64,000 nucleotides of DNA from Firmicutes bacterium UBA2058 (lineage in GTDB: Bacteria > Bacillota > Clostridia > Tissierellales > Sedimentibacteraceae), in the NCBI GenBank assembly GCA_002332905.1, contig DDAM01000062.1, forward strand, positions 131,739 through 195,738, written 5' to 3'. Of this stretch, positions 27,377 to 37,126 are shown in pieces (position 1 is the first letter of the stretch; every line of letters begins with the position of its first letter). The notes beneath the pieces were generated by a model. That model did no database searches and was not told the DNA's origin. It saw only the letters and a program-made list of their open reading frames with translations. The position numbers and the translations under genes are program-made.

Positions 27377-28318
27377 ATGACACTAAATCAACTCAAATAT
27401 GTACTCGAAATATCAAAAACAGGTTCTATTAACAAGGCTGCAAACAACCTCTTTATTTCTCAATCTGTTTTATCAGCATCTATCAAAAACCTAGAAACAG
27501 AGCTAGGAAAAGACATATTTTCAAGGTCTACAAGAGGAGTTGTACTTACACCCTTTGGTAAAACCTTCATTTCATACATAGCACCAATACAATTACAATT
27601 ACAACAGCTTGATGACATGATTAGCACTAAAAATGCGGATAATATAATGCGTTTAACTATCGCTAGCAATGGATTTAATTTTATAAGCAAAATCTGTGCA
27701 GATCTATATAAAAAGTACTCTTCTATTGGAATTAGAATTGAAGAGCATGAAGCCTTTGGACCAGAGGCTATGAACCTTGTAGCTAATAATGTAGCTGAAA
27801 TAGCACTTGTTAGACACTGGAACTGCTATAAAAATCAATACATAAAGCAATATAACGCACTTAAGCTTCAATTTTATCCACTGGTGACCCTAGATATAGG
27901 AGTTACAGTAGGTCCTAGCAACCCATTGTTTTATAATGAAAGTGACTACATAACTACAGACATGATTAAGCCCTATCCCATGATAATGTACAATTATATG
28001 GACTTTGGGCCATATTCCGACATATTTGACAAATTAAAGCTCAAACATTCAAATAGTAAATTTATTACTTCATCTAGAGCAACTATATACGAAACATTAG
28101 CTAGCTCTGACGCATGCTATCTAAATTCAAATTATAATTCCTTTAATGAAATTAAGGACATATCCAATTCTTTTGGTAACCAAAGAACTTTGATTTTATT
28201 AGATTGTGATATAAAATCCGAGTTAGGCTGGATTAAAAATGCTAATGTAAATTTATCATCTATAGCTTCAGAAGCAATAAATTTAATAAGTGACCATTTG
28301 ACAAGTATTATAGCATAA
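27377..28318 (+). CDS. LysR family transcriptional regulator
   Basis: From ATG 27377 behind GGGAG (313 residues; a long upstream in-frame extension from 27254 is not used). The winged HTH reads MTLNQLKYVLEISKTGSINK then AANNLFISQSVLSASIKNLE. A periplasmic-binding-like effector domain follows to the end. It is divergent from the peptide uptake operon and is its likely regulator; the inducer is unknown. Confidence 0.9.
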   Translation: MTLNQLKYVLEISKTGSINKAANNLFISQSVLSASIKNLETELGKDIFSRSTRGVVLTPFGKTFISYIAPIQLQLQQLDDMISTKNADNIMRLTIASNGFNFISKICADLYKKYSSIGIRIEEHEAFGPEAMNLVANNVAEIALVRHWNCYKNQYIKQYNALKLQFYPLVTLDIGVTVGPSNPLFYNESDYITTDMIKPYPMIMYNYMDFGPYSDIFDKLKLKHSNSKFITSSRATIYETLASSDACYLNSNYNSFNEIKDISNSFGNQRTLILLDCDIKSELGWIKNANVNLSSIASEAINLISDHLTSIIA

Positions 28319-28405
28319 TGCGATAGCAGTTATCGCTTTGTAAGGTATCAAATGGTTTTTTGATAAAAATAACTTCCTATTTTATAAAGGGAGTTATTTT
28401 TTATT
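28319..28405 (+). terminator. Terminators after the LysR gene
   Basis: GCGATA/TATCGC directly after the stop, then AATAACTTCC and GGGAGTTATTTTTT (28367-28399) with a T run. They insulate the kdp operon. Confidence 0.75.
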
Positions 28406-28424
28406 GGTAAATAATTAATACATC

Positions 28425-28490
28425 TTAATGCTATCTTAATGCCATCATTTATATATTAACACCGTTTTAATATCCATTATGATAAACTTC
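28425..28490 (+). promoter_or_regulatory. kdp promoter region 1 with KdpE-type repeats
   Basis: ATCTTAATGC occurs twice in tandem (28429-28452 region), then TTAACACCGTTTTAAT (28456-28471), seven bases and ATGATAA, which can serve as the -10. The same TTAACAC-N2-TTTTAAT-N7-ATGATAA layout recurs before kdpX (33250-33279). Binding by KdpE is inferred from position. Confidence 0.6.
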
Positions 28491-28518
28491 AAATATGAAA
28501 ATTATGGAGGTATTTATA

Positions 28519-28638
28519 ATGGATATTTTATTAATCGGGATACTAGCTATTTCTTTTAGTATTATTTGTTTATTTGCACATTGGTGCGATTTACAGATCA
28601 AAACTAAAAAAGGAAATGGCAGGATGGAGGTTTTATAA
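28519..28638 (+). CDS. Small single-span protein of the kdp operon (kdpZ position)
   Basis: This 39-residue peptide, MDILLIGILAISFSIICLFA then HWCDLQ and a basic tail, starts at ATG 28519 behind TGGAGG. One membrane segment is followed by a positively charged end. Its stop abuts the kdpF ATG. The C. acetobutylicum kdp operon was described with extra small genes in the order ZYABCXDE, and this one occupies the first place. Sequence relationship to kdpZ was not tested. Confidence 0.65.
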   Translation: MDILLIGILAISFSIICLFAHWCDLQIKTKKGNGRMEVL

Positions 28639-28716
28639 ATGATATTTTTAGGGATTGCAATTTTAGCATTGTTCGTTTATTTATTATATGCTCTTGTTCA
28701 TCCTGATAAATTATAG
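28639..28716 (+). CDS. kdpF: KdpF small subunit
   Basis: This 25-residue peptide, MIFLGIAILALFVYLLYALV then HPDKL, is the typical KdpF single helix with the ALxxPE/DK-type end. Its ATG follows the previous stop at once, behind ATGGAGG. KdpF stabilises the KdpABC complex. It is too short for most gene callers. Confidence 0.85.
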   Translation: MIFLGIAILALFVYLLYALVHPDKL

Positions 28717-28739
28717 AAAGATGGAGGAAGAAAAGTACA

Positions 28740-30450
28740 ATGTTACAAATATTTTTAACTTTAGTGATATATTTTACTTTGGTTATTCCAGTAGGAATAT
28801 ATATGTATCATGTGACTACAAATCAAAAAACTTTTGCAGATCCAGTATTGAATAAAGTAGATAATTTAATATATTCAATATGCAAAATAGATAGAAGAAA
28901 CGGAATGAATTGGAAGAAATATGCATTAAGCTTTGTTACCACTAATGCAATAATGATTTTAATTGGATACTTAATATTAAGATTCCAAGGCACTTTATTT
29001 TTTAAATCCAAATAATATTGAAGGGATGGAATCAACTTTATCCTTTAATACTATCATAAGCTTTATGACAAATACAAATCTACAGCACTACTCAGGTGAA
29101 TCGGGATTATCCTATTTAAGTCAAATTATGGTCATAATATTTATGATGTTTACATCAGCTGCATCTGGGTTCTCTGTATTCATGGCATTTAGCAGAGGAC
29201 TTTCTGGTAGGGGAAGTAATCTAGGTAACTTCTTTGAGGATATGATAAGAGTTACTACAAGAATTTTAATACCAATAGCTTTTATAGTAGCAATAATACT
29301 TGTTAGTCAAGGTGTACCTCAAACACTAGATGCAAACACAACAGTTACTACAATTGAAGGGAAGATGCAGGATATTGCACTTGGGCCAGTAGCTGCATTG
29401 GAATCAATAAAACAATTAGGTACTAATGGCGGAGGATTCTTCGGTGCAAATTCAACAACACCATTTGAAAATCCAACAATTATATCAAATATAGTAGAAA
29501 TTATAGCTATGATGCTTATGCCAGGTGCTTGCGTTATAACATTTGGTAGAATGCTGATAGATAAAAAGGCAAATAACAAAAAGAAATCAATCTTTGGAAG
29601 TCAAGGTCTAGTAATATTTATAGCTATGGCTATTATCTTCTTAATAGGTTTAATTGTATGTTTCTATGCTGAAAAAGCTGGCAATCCAATCCTTGCGCAA
29701 ATTGGATTAAATCAGGAGGCAGGTAATATGGAGGGTAAGGAAGCAAGATTTGGAATTGCCCAATCTGCATTGTTTACAACAGTAACTACTTCATTTACAA
29801 CAGGCGCGGTTAATAATATGCACGACTCATTAACACCATTAGGTGGCATGGTTCCCCTTTTACACATGATGCTAAACTGCGTATTTGGTGGTAAGGGTGT
29901 AGGATTTATGAATATGGTTATGTATGCTATTTTGTCAGTATTTTTATGTGGGCTTATGATAGGCCGTACTCCTGAATATCTTGGTAAAAAAATTGAAGCA
30001 AAGGAAATGAAGCTAGTTGTTTTAGTGCTTATTATACATCCTTTATTAATACTTGGATTTTCAGCATTAGCTGTAGCTACTCCTGCTGGATTAGAAGGAA
30101 TTACAAATCCGGGATTCCACGGTTTAAGTCAAGTTCTTTATGAATTTTCTTCATCGGCTGCAAATAATGGCTCTGGATTTGAAGGTCTTGCAGATAATAC
30201 TGTATTTTGGAATATAACAACTGGACTAGTAATGTTTTTTGGCAGATACCTAGCAATTATCGCACAGCTAGCTATCGCAGGTTCTTTAATGAGTAAAACT
30301 GCGGTAAATCAAACTATAGGTTCTCTACGAACTGATAATGCTACATTTACAATCATATTAGTATTTGTTGTTTATATATTTGCAGCATTAACATTCTTCC
30401 CAGCATTATCACTTGGACCTATAGCAGAACATTTGACTTTATGGTTTTAA
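28740..30450 (+). pseudogene. kdpA: K+-transporting ATPase subunit A, single-base frameshift
   Basis: Two frames cover one KdpA. The first, 28740-29015, starts MLQIFLTLVIYFTLVIPVGI and ends in frame 1 after RFQGTLFF. The second carries on in frame +1 with LNPNNIEGMESTLSFNTIIS and runs to 30450, including TNGGGFFGANSTTPFENP and further filter regions. Removing one T from the T6 run at 28998-29003 restores a single frame of about 570 residues, the normal length. Either the gene is broken, it is phase-variable or slips at the run, or this is a base-calling error. KdpA forms the K+ selectivity pore. Confidence 0.9.
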
Positions 30451-30478
30451 TTAAAGGTAGGTGGAGAGGTTGAAAAAA

Positions 30479-32530
30479 ATGATGACAAATAAAAATAAAT
30501 CTAAATTCATAACTAAAGATATATTAAAAAGCTCAATTATAGGTGCTTTTAAAAAGCTTAACCCAAAATACATGGCTAAAAATCCAGTCATGTTTGTTGT
30601 AGAAATAGGCTTTGTTATAACATTAATAACAGCTATATTTCCTACAATATTTGGCGATAATGCAGATTTAAGAATATATAACGTAATAGTAGCTCTTATA
30701 TTATTTGTTACTGTATTTTTTGCTAACTTTGCAGAATCTGTAGCAGAAGGTCGTGGAAAAGCACAAGCCGAAAGCTTGAAAAAGACAAAGCAAGATACAA
30801 AGGCAAGAAACATTAGTGACTCTGAAAAGATTATTAACGCTTCTGAACTGGTAAAAGGTGATATTGTACTGGTAAAAGCCGGAGAAATAATTCCTAATGA
30901 CGGTGAGATAATTGAAGGTATAGCTTCAGTTGATGAATCAGCTATAACTGGTGAATCCGCACCTGTAACAAAAGAATCCGGTGGTGATTTTTCATCAGTG
31001 ACTGGCGGAACAACCGTAATTAGTGACTGGTTAAAAATAAAAATCACATCATCTCCCGGTGAATCATTTCTAGATAAAATGATAGCACTTGTTGAAGGTG
31101 CCTCTAGACAGAAAACACCAAATGAAATTGCATTAAATACTCTACTAGTCAGCTTAACAATAATATTTTTAATTGTTATTGTAACCTTATACTATTTTGC
31201 ACAGTATTCAGGTGTAAGTATTCCTATTTCTACATTGATTGCATTGACAGTTTGTTTAATACCAACTACTATAGGAGGTCTATTATCTGCTATAGGTATT
31301 GCCGGTATGGACCGTGTTACTAAATTTAATGTTATAGCTATGTCAGGAAAAGCTGTTGAAGCATGTGGAGACGTGGATACTATGATTTTAGATAAAACTG
31401 GTACTATCACTTATGGCAACAGACTTGCTACTGATTTTATAAATGTAGATGACGTTTCAAAGGAAGAATTAATTAAAAACAGTGTTATCGCTTCATTAAG
31501 TGACAATACGCCTGAGGGTAAATCAATAGTAAGCTTAGGGAAAAACTTAGGTCAAAATATAGATGTATATATGTCAAACAAAATGGAATTTATTGAATTT
31601 ACAGCACAAACAAGAATGAGTGGGGTTGACTTAAATAATGGCACTAAAATTCGCAAAGGTGCATCAGATGCTATTGTTAAATATGTAAAAGAGAAAAATG
31701 GTAAAATACCAAAGGATTTAGATAGTAAAGTAAAGGAAATATCTAATTTAGGCGGTACTCCGCTGGTTGTTTGTAAGGACGATAAAATACTAGGGGTTAT
31801 ATATTTAAAGGATACTGTTAAACCGGGACTTGAAAAAAGATTTGCCAGACTTAGAGAAATTGGGATTAAAACAATAATGTGTACTGGTGATAATCCACTA
31901 ACTGCTGCAACAATTGCTAAGGAAGCAGGCGTAGACAGCTTTATAGCAGAGTGCAAGCCCGAAAATAAAATTGAGGAAATAAAAAGACAGCAAGCAGAAG
32001 GAAAAATAGTAGCAATGACTGGTGATGGAACTAACGATGCACCGGCACTTGCTCAAGCAGATGTTGGATTAGCAATGAATAGCGGTACAGTAGCAGCGAA
32101 GGAAGCAGCAAATATGGTTGACTTAGATTCTGACCCAACCAAGATACTTGAAATTGTTGAAATAGGCAAACAGCTTCTAATCACAAGAGGTTCCTTAACA
32201 ACATTTAGTATCGCAAATGATATAGCAAAATATTTTGCCATTATACCGGCTATATTTATTTTAGCTATACCGCAAATGCAAATTTTAAATATTATGAAGC
32301 TGCAAACACCATTTAGTGCTATATTATCAGCATTAATATTTAACGCAATTATAATACCATGTCTGATACCAATTGCAATGAAGGGTGTTAAATATAAGCC
32401 GATGAAATCCGAAAAAATTCTTCTTAAAAATATAGGAATTTATGGTCTTGGCGGTGTAATAGTTCCGTTTATAGGTATTAAAATAATAGATATGATAATT
32501 GCACCATTACTATTATTATTAGGGTTTTAA
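30479..32530 (+). CDS. kdpB: K+-transporting P-type ATPase subunit B
   Basis: This roughly 683-residue P-type ATPase has the phosphorylation motif MILDKTGTITYGN (Asp near 308), TGES in the actuator (SVDESAITGESAPVTKESG), MSGVD nucleotide-site residues and the hinge MTGDGTNDAPALAQADVG. The start is taken as ATG 30479, 9 bp after GAGAGG; TTG 30470 is possible. It hydrolyses ATP to drive K+ through KdpA. It is intact despite the kdpA frameshift. Confidence 0.95.
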   Translation: MMTNKNKSKFITKDILKSSIIGAFKKLNPKYMAKNPVMFVVEIGFVITLITAIFPTIFGDNADLRIYNVIVALILFVTVFFANFAESVAEGRGKAQAESLKKTKQDTKARNISDSEKIINASELVKGDIVLVKAGEIIPNDGEIIEGIASVDESAITGESAPVTKESGGDFSSVTGGTTVISDWLKIKITSSPGESFLDKMIALVEGASRQKTPNEIALNTLLVSLTIIFLIVIVTLYYFAQYSGVSIPISTLIALTVCLIPTTIGGLLSAIGIAGMDRVTKFNVIAMSGKAVEACGDVDTMILDKTGTITYGNRLATDFINVDDVSKEELIKNSVIASLSDNTPEGKSIVSLGKNLGQNIDVYMSNKMEFIEFTAQTRMSGVDLNNGTKIRKGASDAIVKYVKEKNGKIPKDLDSKVKEISNLGGTPLVVCKDDKILGVIYLKDTVKPGLEKRFARLREIGIKTIMCTGDNPLTAATIAKEAGVDSFIAECKPENKIEEIKRQQAEGKIVAMTGDGTNDAPALAQADVGLAMNSGTVAAKEAANMVDLDSDPTKILEIVEIGKQLLITRGSLTTFSIANDIAKYFAIIPAIFILAIPQMQILNIMKLQTPFSAILSALIFNAIIIPCLIPIAMKGVKYKPMKSEKILLKNIGIYGLGGVIVPFIGIKIIDMIIAPLLLLLGF

Positions 32531-32576
32531 AAGTGTGAAAAAAACACTTCACAGTGTGAAATGAATTTCACACTAT
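32531..32576 (+). repeat. Intercistronic inverted repeats between kdpB and kdpC
   Basis: AAGTGTGAAA...ACACTTC is followed by AGTGTGAAA-TGAA-TTTCACACT (32553-32574), just upstream of AGGAGG. Related to the elements at 18234-18261 and 36316-36357. Confidence 0.6.
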
Positions 32577-32591
32577 AATAGGAGGATTAAA

Positions 32592-33212
32592 ATGAGTTCA
32601 TTTTTAAAAACATTAAGAAATTGTTTTGTTTTAACAATTGTTTTATTAGTTTTATGCTCAATTATATATCCGTTAGCTTTAACGGGAGTCAGCCAATTAG
32701 CATTTAATCACAAGGCAAATGGCAGTCTAATTGAAGTTGACGGCAAAATAGTTGGTTCAGAGCTAATAGGTCAAGATTTTACAGATAAGAGATTCTTTAG
32801 AGGAAGAATTTCATCAATAAATTATAACACCTATACAGCTGAGGATTTAAAAAATGATTTATACAGTGGTGTAGCATCAGGCTCATTTAACTATGGTGCT
32901 ACTAATATAAATTTACACGATAGAGTAAAAAATGATATAGATGAGTTTTTAAACGCTCATTCTGATATTAAAAAGGAAGATATTCCAGCTGACTTATTAA
33001 CGGCATCAGGCTCTGGACTTGATCCGCATATAAGTCCTAGCTCTGCTATAATTCAAATACCAGCTATATCAAAGGCTACTGGGTTATCAGAATCTCAATT
33101 AGAAAAAATTGTAAAAGATAATACAGAACACAAAATATTTGGAGTATTTGGAGAAGAAGTAATGAATGTATTGAAAGCTAATTTAGATATCGCAAGACTA
33201 ATAAGCGAATAA
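32592..33212 (+). CDS. kdpC: K+-transporting ATPase subunit C
   Basis: This 206-residue subunit has one N-terminal helix (FVLTIVLLVLCSIIYPLALTGV), then GSELIGQDFTDKRFFRGRIS near 50 and SGSGLDPHISPSSAIIQIPA near 145, the conserved KdpC motifs. It starts at ATG 32592 behind AGGAGG. KdpC stabilises and raises the affinity of KdpB. Confidence 0.95.
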   Translation: MSSFLKTLRNCFVLTIVLLVLCSIIYPLALTGVSQLAFNHKANGSLIEVDGKIVGSELIGQDFTDKRFFRGRISSINYNTYTAEDLKNDLYSGVASGSFNYGATNINLHDRVKNDIDEFLNAHSDIKKEDIPADLLTASGSGLDPHISPSSAIIQIPAISKATGLSESQLEKIVKDNTEHKIFGVFGEEVMNVLKANLDIARLISE

Positions 33213-33228
33213 AACTTCTTTACACTTT

Positions 33229-33285
33229 CTTAATTCATCAGATAAAACCTTAACACTATTTTAATTTTTGAGATGATAACATTAA
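33229..33285 (+). promoter_or_regulatory. kdp promoter region 2 (before the small ORF and kdpD)
   Basis: TTAACACTATTTTAAT (33250-33265), seven bases, then ATGATAA. It matches the first kdp promoter block base for base except for the variable positions. A TCTTAATTC element lies upstream. It implies separate, KdpE-linked transcription of the sensor genes. Confidence 0.55.
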
Positions 33286-33326
33286 ATTATGATATACAAA
33301 CATTAAATAATAAGGAATGGTGAATT

Positions 33327-33533
33327 ATGAATATAATAGTTAAACAAATAAATAAATTAAATATGCTATATGAAACTATAATACTGAAAAAATTAAAGAC
33401 ACTTTTATATAGTCATCCTTATATAACTTGTTCTTTATTTTTAATAATTGCACCAATTTGTATAGTTATAGCGGTTTCCATATGTACCTGTATTATAGTT
33501 TTCCCTATATCCATATTATTTAATTTTTTTTAG
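33327..33533 (+). CDS. Small hydrophobic protein between kdpC and kdpD (kdpX position)
   Basis: This 68-residue protein has a hydrophilic N-terminal 30 residues and two hydrophobic stretches (CSLFLIIAPICIVIAVSICT and IIVFPISILFNFF). A weak AAGGAATGGTG precedes ATG 33327. The place fits the small kdpX of the clostridial kdp order. Function unknown; a modulator of KdpD is a guess. Confidence 0.6.
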   Translation: MNIIVKQINKLNMLYETIILKKLKTLLYSHPYITCSLFLIIAPICIVIAVSICTCIIVFPISILFNFF

Positions 33534-33625
33534 TATTTATTTAAAATGTATTGAAAACGACTTAGTGTTTTGCTATTCTTATTTATAATTTATTTCGTAT
33601 TTTAATTAATTTTTGGAGGTGCATC

Positions 33626-36322
33626 TTGCTTGAAAATAGATCTAGTTCAGAAGAACTATTGGAAATAATCCAACAAGAAGAAAAAAATTCTCAATATGGT
33701 AAATTAAAAATCTTTTTTGGATATGCTGCTGGTGTCGGTAAAACATATGCTATGTTAGATGCCGCCCATACCGCTAAAAGCAATGGTAATGATGTTATAG
33801 TAGGATACATTGAACCGCATACAAGACCTGAAACTATGTCTTTATTAGAAGGTTTGGAGGTTCTTGCACCTTTAAAAGTACAATATAAAGGAATAACATT
33901 AAACGAGTTTGACCTAGATGCAGCAATCATACGTAAACCAAATTTAATTCTGGTAGATGAGCTTGCTCATACAAATGCAAGAACTTGCAGGCATATAAAA
34001 AGGTATCAAGATATACAGGAATTGTTAAAGGCTGGCATAGATGTATATACAACAGTTAACGTACAGCACATTGAAAGCTTAAATGATATTGTTGCTTCGA
34101 TTACTGGTATAACTGTACGCGAAAGAATTCCAGACCATATATTTGATAATGCCCATCAAGTTGAGCTTATAGATATAGAGCCAGAGGATTTAGTTAACAG
34201 ACTAAAGCATGGTAAAGTTTATAAAGAAAATCAGGCAAAAAGAGCACTAAATAACTTTTTTAATATGGATAATCTTATTGCACTTAGAGAAATTGCACTT
34301 AGACGTACCGCTGATAGAGTAAACATCATATCAGAAAAAGCAAAACATTTGTCGTCTAAGCTAGATTATTTTACTAGTGAGCATATTTTGGTATGTTTAT
34401 CTCCTTCTCCTTCAAATCCAAAGGCAATCAGAACAGCAGCACGAATGGCTAATGCATTTAAAGGAGCATTTACAGCTTTATATGTAGAAACCAGTAATTA
34501 TGAATATATGTCAAGTGAAAATAAGGCTAGATTACATGACAATTTTAAGTTAGCAGAGCAGCTAGGTGCCAAAGTAACCATAGCATATGATGATAATGTT
34601 GCATTTCAAATTGCTGAATTCGCTAGATTATCTGGAATTTCAAAGGTAGTATTAGGACGCTCCAACACTAAAAAAAGAATCATATTCTCAAAACCTACTT
34701 TTGTTGATACTTTAACTTCATTAGCTCCTAATTTAGACATATACATTATTCCGGATAAAAAGTCTGCTTCATACAGAGAGCTTTCTATAAATCAACGCAG
34801 AAAAGAATCCTTTTCTTTAGCTGGCACCTTAAAGACTATCGGTATTATAGCATTGTCAACAATTATAGGTTTATTATTTCAATATTTAGGATTTAGTGAA
34901 GCTAATATTATAACCATATATATTCTAGGAGTTTTATTAACCTCATTAGTAGCATCTAATAAAATATATAGTATTAGCTCTTCAATATTAAGTGTACTTG
35001 TTTTTAATTTTTTCTTTACTGATCCTAGGTATACATTACAGGCATATGATCCTAGACATATAGTCACATTTATAGTTATGTTTTTATCAGCTTTTATCAC
35101 CAGTTCCTTAACTATTAGAATAAAAGAATATGGTAAGCAAGCTGCTCAAACAGCATTTAGAACAAAGCTTTTACTAGAAACAAACCAAATGCTTCAAAAT
35201 GCTTCAGACATAAACAGTATAATAAATGGGACTGCTAATCAACTTATAAAGCTATTGAATAAACCAGTTATTTTTTATCAGGTTGAGAATAATAATTTAA
35301 CTGATCCTATGTTTTTTTGTGATAATACATTTAATCAAGATTCATCAATATATATTACACGGGCTGAAAAAACAGTTGCTGAATGGGTATTTAAAAACAA
35401 TAAGCATGCTGGCGCAACCACAAATACATTACCTGGTGCTAGATGTTTATATTTAGCTGTTCGTGGCAATGAAGGTGTTTATGCAGTAGCTGGAATTGCT
35501 TTAGATGATGATATAATAGATTCATTTGAAAATAGCATGATAATTTCTATTTTAGGTGAGTGTGCTGTGGTTTTAGAGAAAGAATTATTAAGTGAGATAA
35601 AAAAACAAGCAGAAATCAAAGCTCAACGGGAACAGTTAAGAGCCAATCTTTTAAGAGCTATCTCTCACGATCTTAGAACTCCGCTTACATCAATATCTGG
35701 AAATGCTTCGGTACTTATGAACAACTCAGAAAGTTTAAGCAAAGAAAAAATCAATAATCTTTACGAGGACATATATGATGACTCAATGTGGCTTATTAAT
35801 TTAGTTGAAAATCTTCTTTCTGTTACAAGAATAGAGGACGGAACTATAAGTATACACATGGAGGGTGAGCTATTAGAGGAAGTAATAAGCGAGGCACTTA
35901 AACATATTAACAGAAAAAGTATTGAACATAATATAAAGGTTAATATAAGTGATGAGCTAATTATGGCTAAAATGGATTCGCAATTAATTATCCAAGTGAT
36001 TATTAACATTGTAGATAATGCCATCAAATATACTCCTTTAGGTTCTACAATAGAAATAACAGTAAGAAGAAATGAAGAGTTTGTAATTGTAGCTATAAAA
36101 GATAATGGAAATGGAATTTCAGAGATTGGAAAATCTAATATATTTGAAATGTTCTATACCGAAAAAAATGTTTCTGCGGACAGCAGACGAGGTCTAGGTC
36201 TTGGATTATCACTTTGCAAATCAATAATAAATGCCCACGAAGGTACAATTTCTGTCAGAGATAATGAGCCTCATGGTTCTATATTTAGCTTTACATTAAA
36301 GGCAGAGGAGGTAATAGTGTGA
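33626..36322 (+). CDS. kdpD: Osmosensitive K+ channel sensor histidine kinase
   Basis: This 898-residue protein starts at TTG 33626 behind TTTGGAGG. Order: KdpD N-domain with Walker A GYAAGVGKTYAML (near 35) and DELAHTNA, USP domain (residues about 250-370), four short membrane helices (about 400-500), GAF-like region, then HisKA AISHDLRTPLTSISGNASVL (phospho-His near 675) and HATPase (NIVDNAIKYTPLG, GLGLGLSLCK). It senses K+ limitation and phosphorylates KdpE. Confidence 0.95.
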   Translation: MLENRSSSEELLEIIQQEEKNSQYGKLKIFFGYAAGVGKTYAMLDAAHTAKSNGNDVIVGYIEPHTRPETMSLLEGLEVLAPLKVQYKGITLNEFDLDAAIIRKPNLILVDELAHTNARTCRHIKRYQDIQELLKAGIDVYTTVNVQHIESLNDIVASITGITVRERIPDHIFDNAHQVELIDIEPEDLVNRLKHGKVYKENQAKRALNNFFNMDNLIALREIALRRTADRVNIISEKAKHLSSKLDYFTSEHILVCLSPSPSNPKAIRTAARMANAFKGAFTALYVETSNYEYMSSENKARLHDNFKLAEQLGAKVTIAYDDNVAFQIAEFARLSGISKVVLGRSNTKKRIIFSKPTFVDTLTSLAPNLDIYIIPDKKSASYRELSINQRRKESFSLAGTLKTIGIIALSTIIGLLFQYLGFSEANIITIYILGVLLTSLVASNKIYSISSSILSVLVFNFFFTDPRYTLQAYDPRHIVTFIVMFLSAFITSSLTIRIKEYGKQAAQTAFRTKLLLETNQMLQNASDINSIINGTANQLIKLLNKPVIFYQVENNNLTDPMFFCDNTFNQDSSIYITRAEKTVAEWVFKNNKHAGATTNTLPGARCLYLAVRGNEGVYAVAGIALDDDIIDSFENSMIISILGECAVVLEKELLSEIKKQAEIKAQREQLRANLLRAISHDLRTPLTSISGNASVLMNNSESLSKEKINNLYEDIYDDSMWLINLVENLLSVTRIEDGTISIHMEGELLEEVISEALKHINRKSIEHNIKVNISDELIMAKMDSQLIIQVIINIVDNAIKYTPLGSTIEITVRRNEEFVIVAIKDNGNGISEIGKSNIFEMFYTEKNVSADSRRGLGLGLSLCKSIINAHEGTISVRDNEPHGSIFSFTLKAEEVIV

Positions 36323-36398
36323 AAAAACTCTTCACAGAGTAAAATATATTTTACTCTATCTATTTATAATGCCACTACAATGTCTCGACTACGTCGAG
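36316..36398 (+). repeat. Inverted repeats between kdpD and kdpE
   Basis: AGTGTGAAAAAACTCTTCAC is followed by AGAGTAAAA-TATA-TTTTACTCT-type arms (36336-36357) and CTCGACTACGTCGAG (36384-36398). They lie in the gap before the kdpE SD and resemble the kdpB-kdpC gap element. Confidence 0.6.
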
Positions 36399-36422
36399 TC
36401 TATGGGTATAATGGAGGATAAA

Positions 36423-37124
36423 ATGAATAAAGTCAATATTTTAGTAATAGAAGATGATAATGCAGTTAAAAACTTGATTTCGACAACTCTTGAAACACAA
36501 AACTATAAATTTAACACAGCTGTTACAGGTTCTCAAGCTATAACCGAAGCAATATCACAAAACCATGATGTTATTTTGCTTGACTTAGGGCTACCAGATA
36601 TAGATGGAGTTAGCATAATAAAGAAAATTCGTTCATGGTCAAATGTTCCAATTATAGTTATAAGTGCAAGAAGTGAGGATGATGATAAAATAGAAGCATT
36701 AGATGCAGGCGCAGATGATTATCTAACTAAGCCATTTAGTGTGGATGAACTTTTAGCAAGAGTACGTGTTGCATTAAGACGAGTTAATTACAGTAATGAG
36801 ATAAATCAAAATAACAATAAATTTATAAATGGTGATTTAAAAATAGATTATGCTTCAGGATGTGCATTTTTAAAGGATGTGGAGCTTCATTTAACACCTA
36901 TCGAATATAAGCTTTTATGCCTTTTATCTAAAAATGTAGGAAAAGTATTAACACACAAATATATTATAAAAGAAGTATGGGGAAGTGAGTTAAATAGTGA
37001 TGTACCATCTTTGAGAGTTTTTATGGCAACTTTAAGAAAAAAAATAGAGCCAAACACCTCTGAGTCCTTATATATTCAGACCCATATAGGTGTTGGCTAT
37101 AGAATGCTTCGAATTAATAATTAG
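36423..37124 (+). CDS. kdpE: KDP operon response regulator
   Basis: From ATG 36423 behind ATGGAGG; 233 residues. The receiver domain has ILVIEDDNAV, phospho-Asp in VILLDLGLPDIDG (near 53), ISARSEDDDKIEALDAGADD and YLTKPF. The C-terminal OmpR-type winged helix reads LTPIEYKLLCLLSKNVGKVL. It activates the kdp operon when phosphorylated by KdpD. Confidence 0.95.
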   Translation: MNKVNILVIEDDNAVKNLISTTLETQNYKFNTAVTGSQAITEAISQNHDVILLDLGLPDIDGVSIIKKIRSWSNVPIIVISARSEDDDKIEALDAGADDYLTKPFSVDELLARVRVALRRVNYSNEINQNNNKFINGDLKIDYASGCAFLKDVELHLTPIEYKLLCLLSKNVGKVLTHKYIIKEVWGSELNSDVPSLRVFMATLRKKIEPNTSESLYIQTHIGVGYRMLRINN

Positions 37125-37126
37125 TA

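Noticed and set aside
30451..31047. 198-residue frame antisense to kdpB
   Set aside because: Shadow of a conserved gene; Ser/Pro/Ile-rich composition typical of antisense frames.
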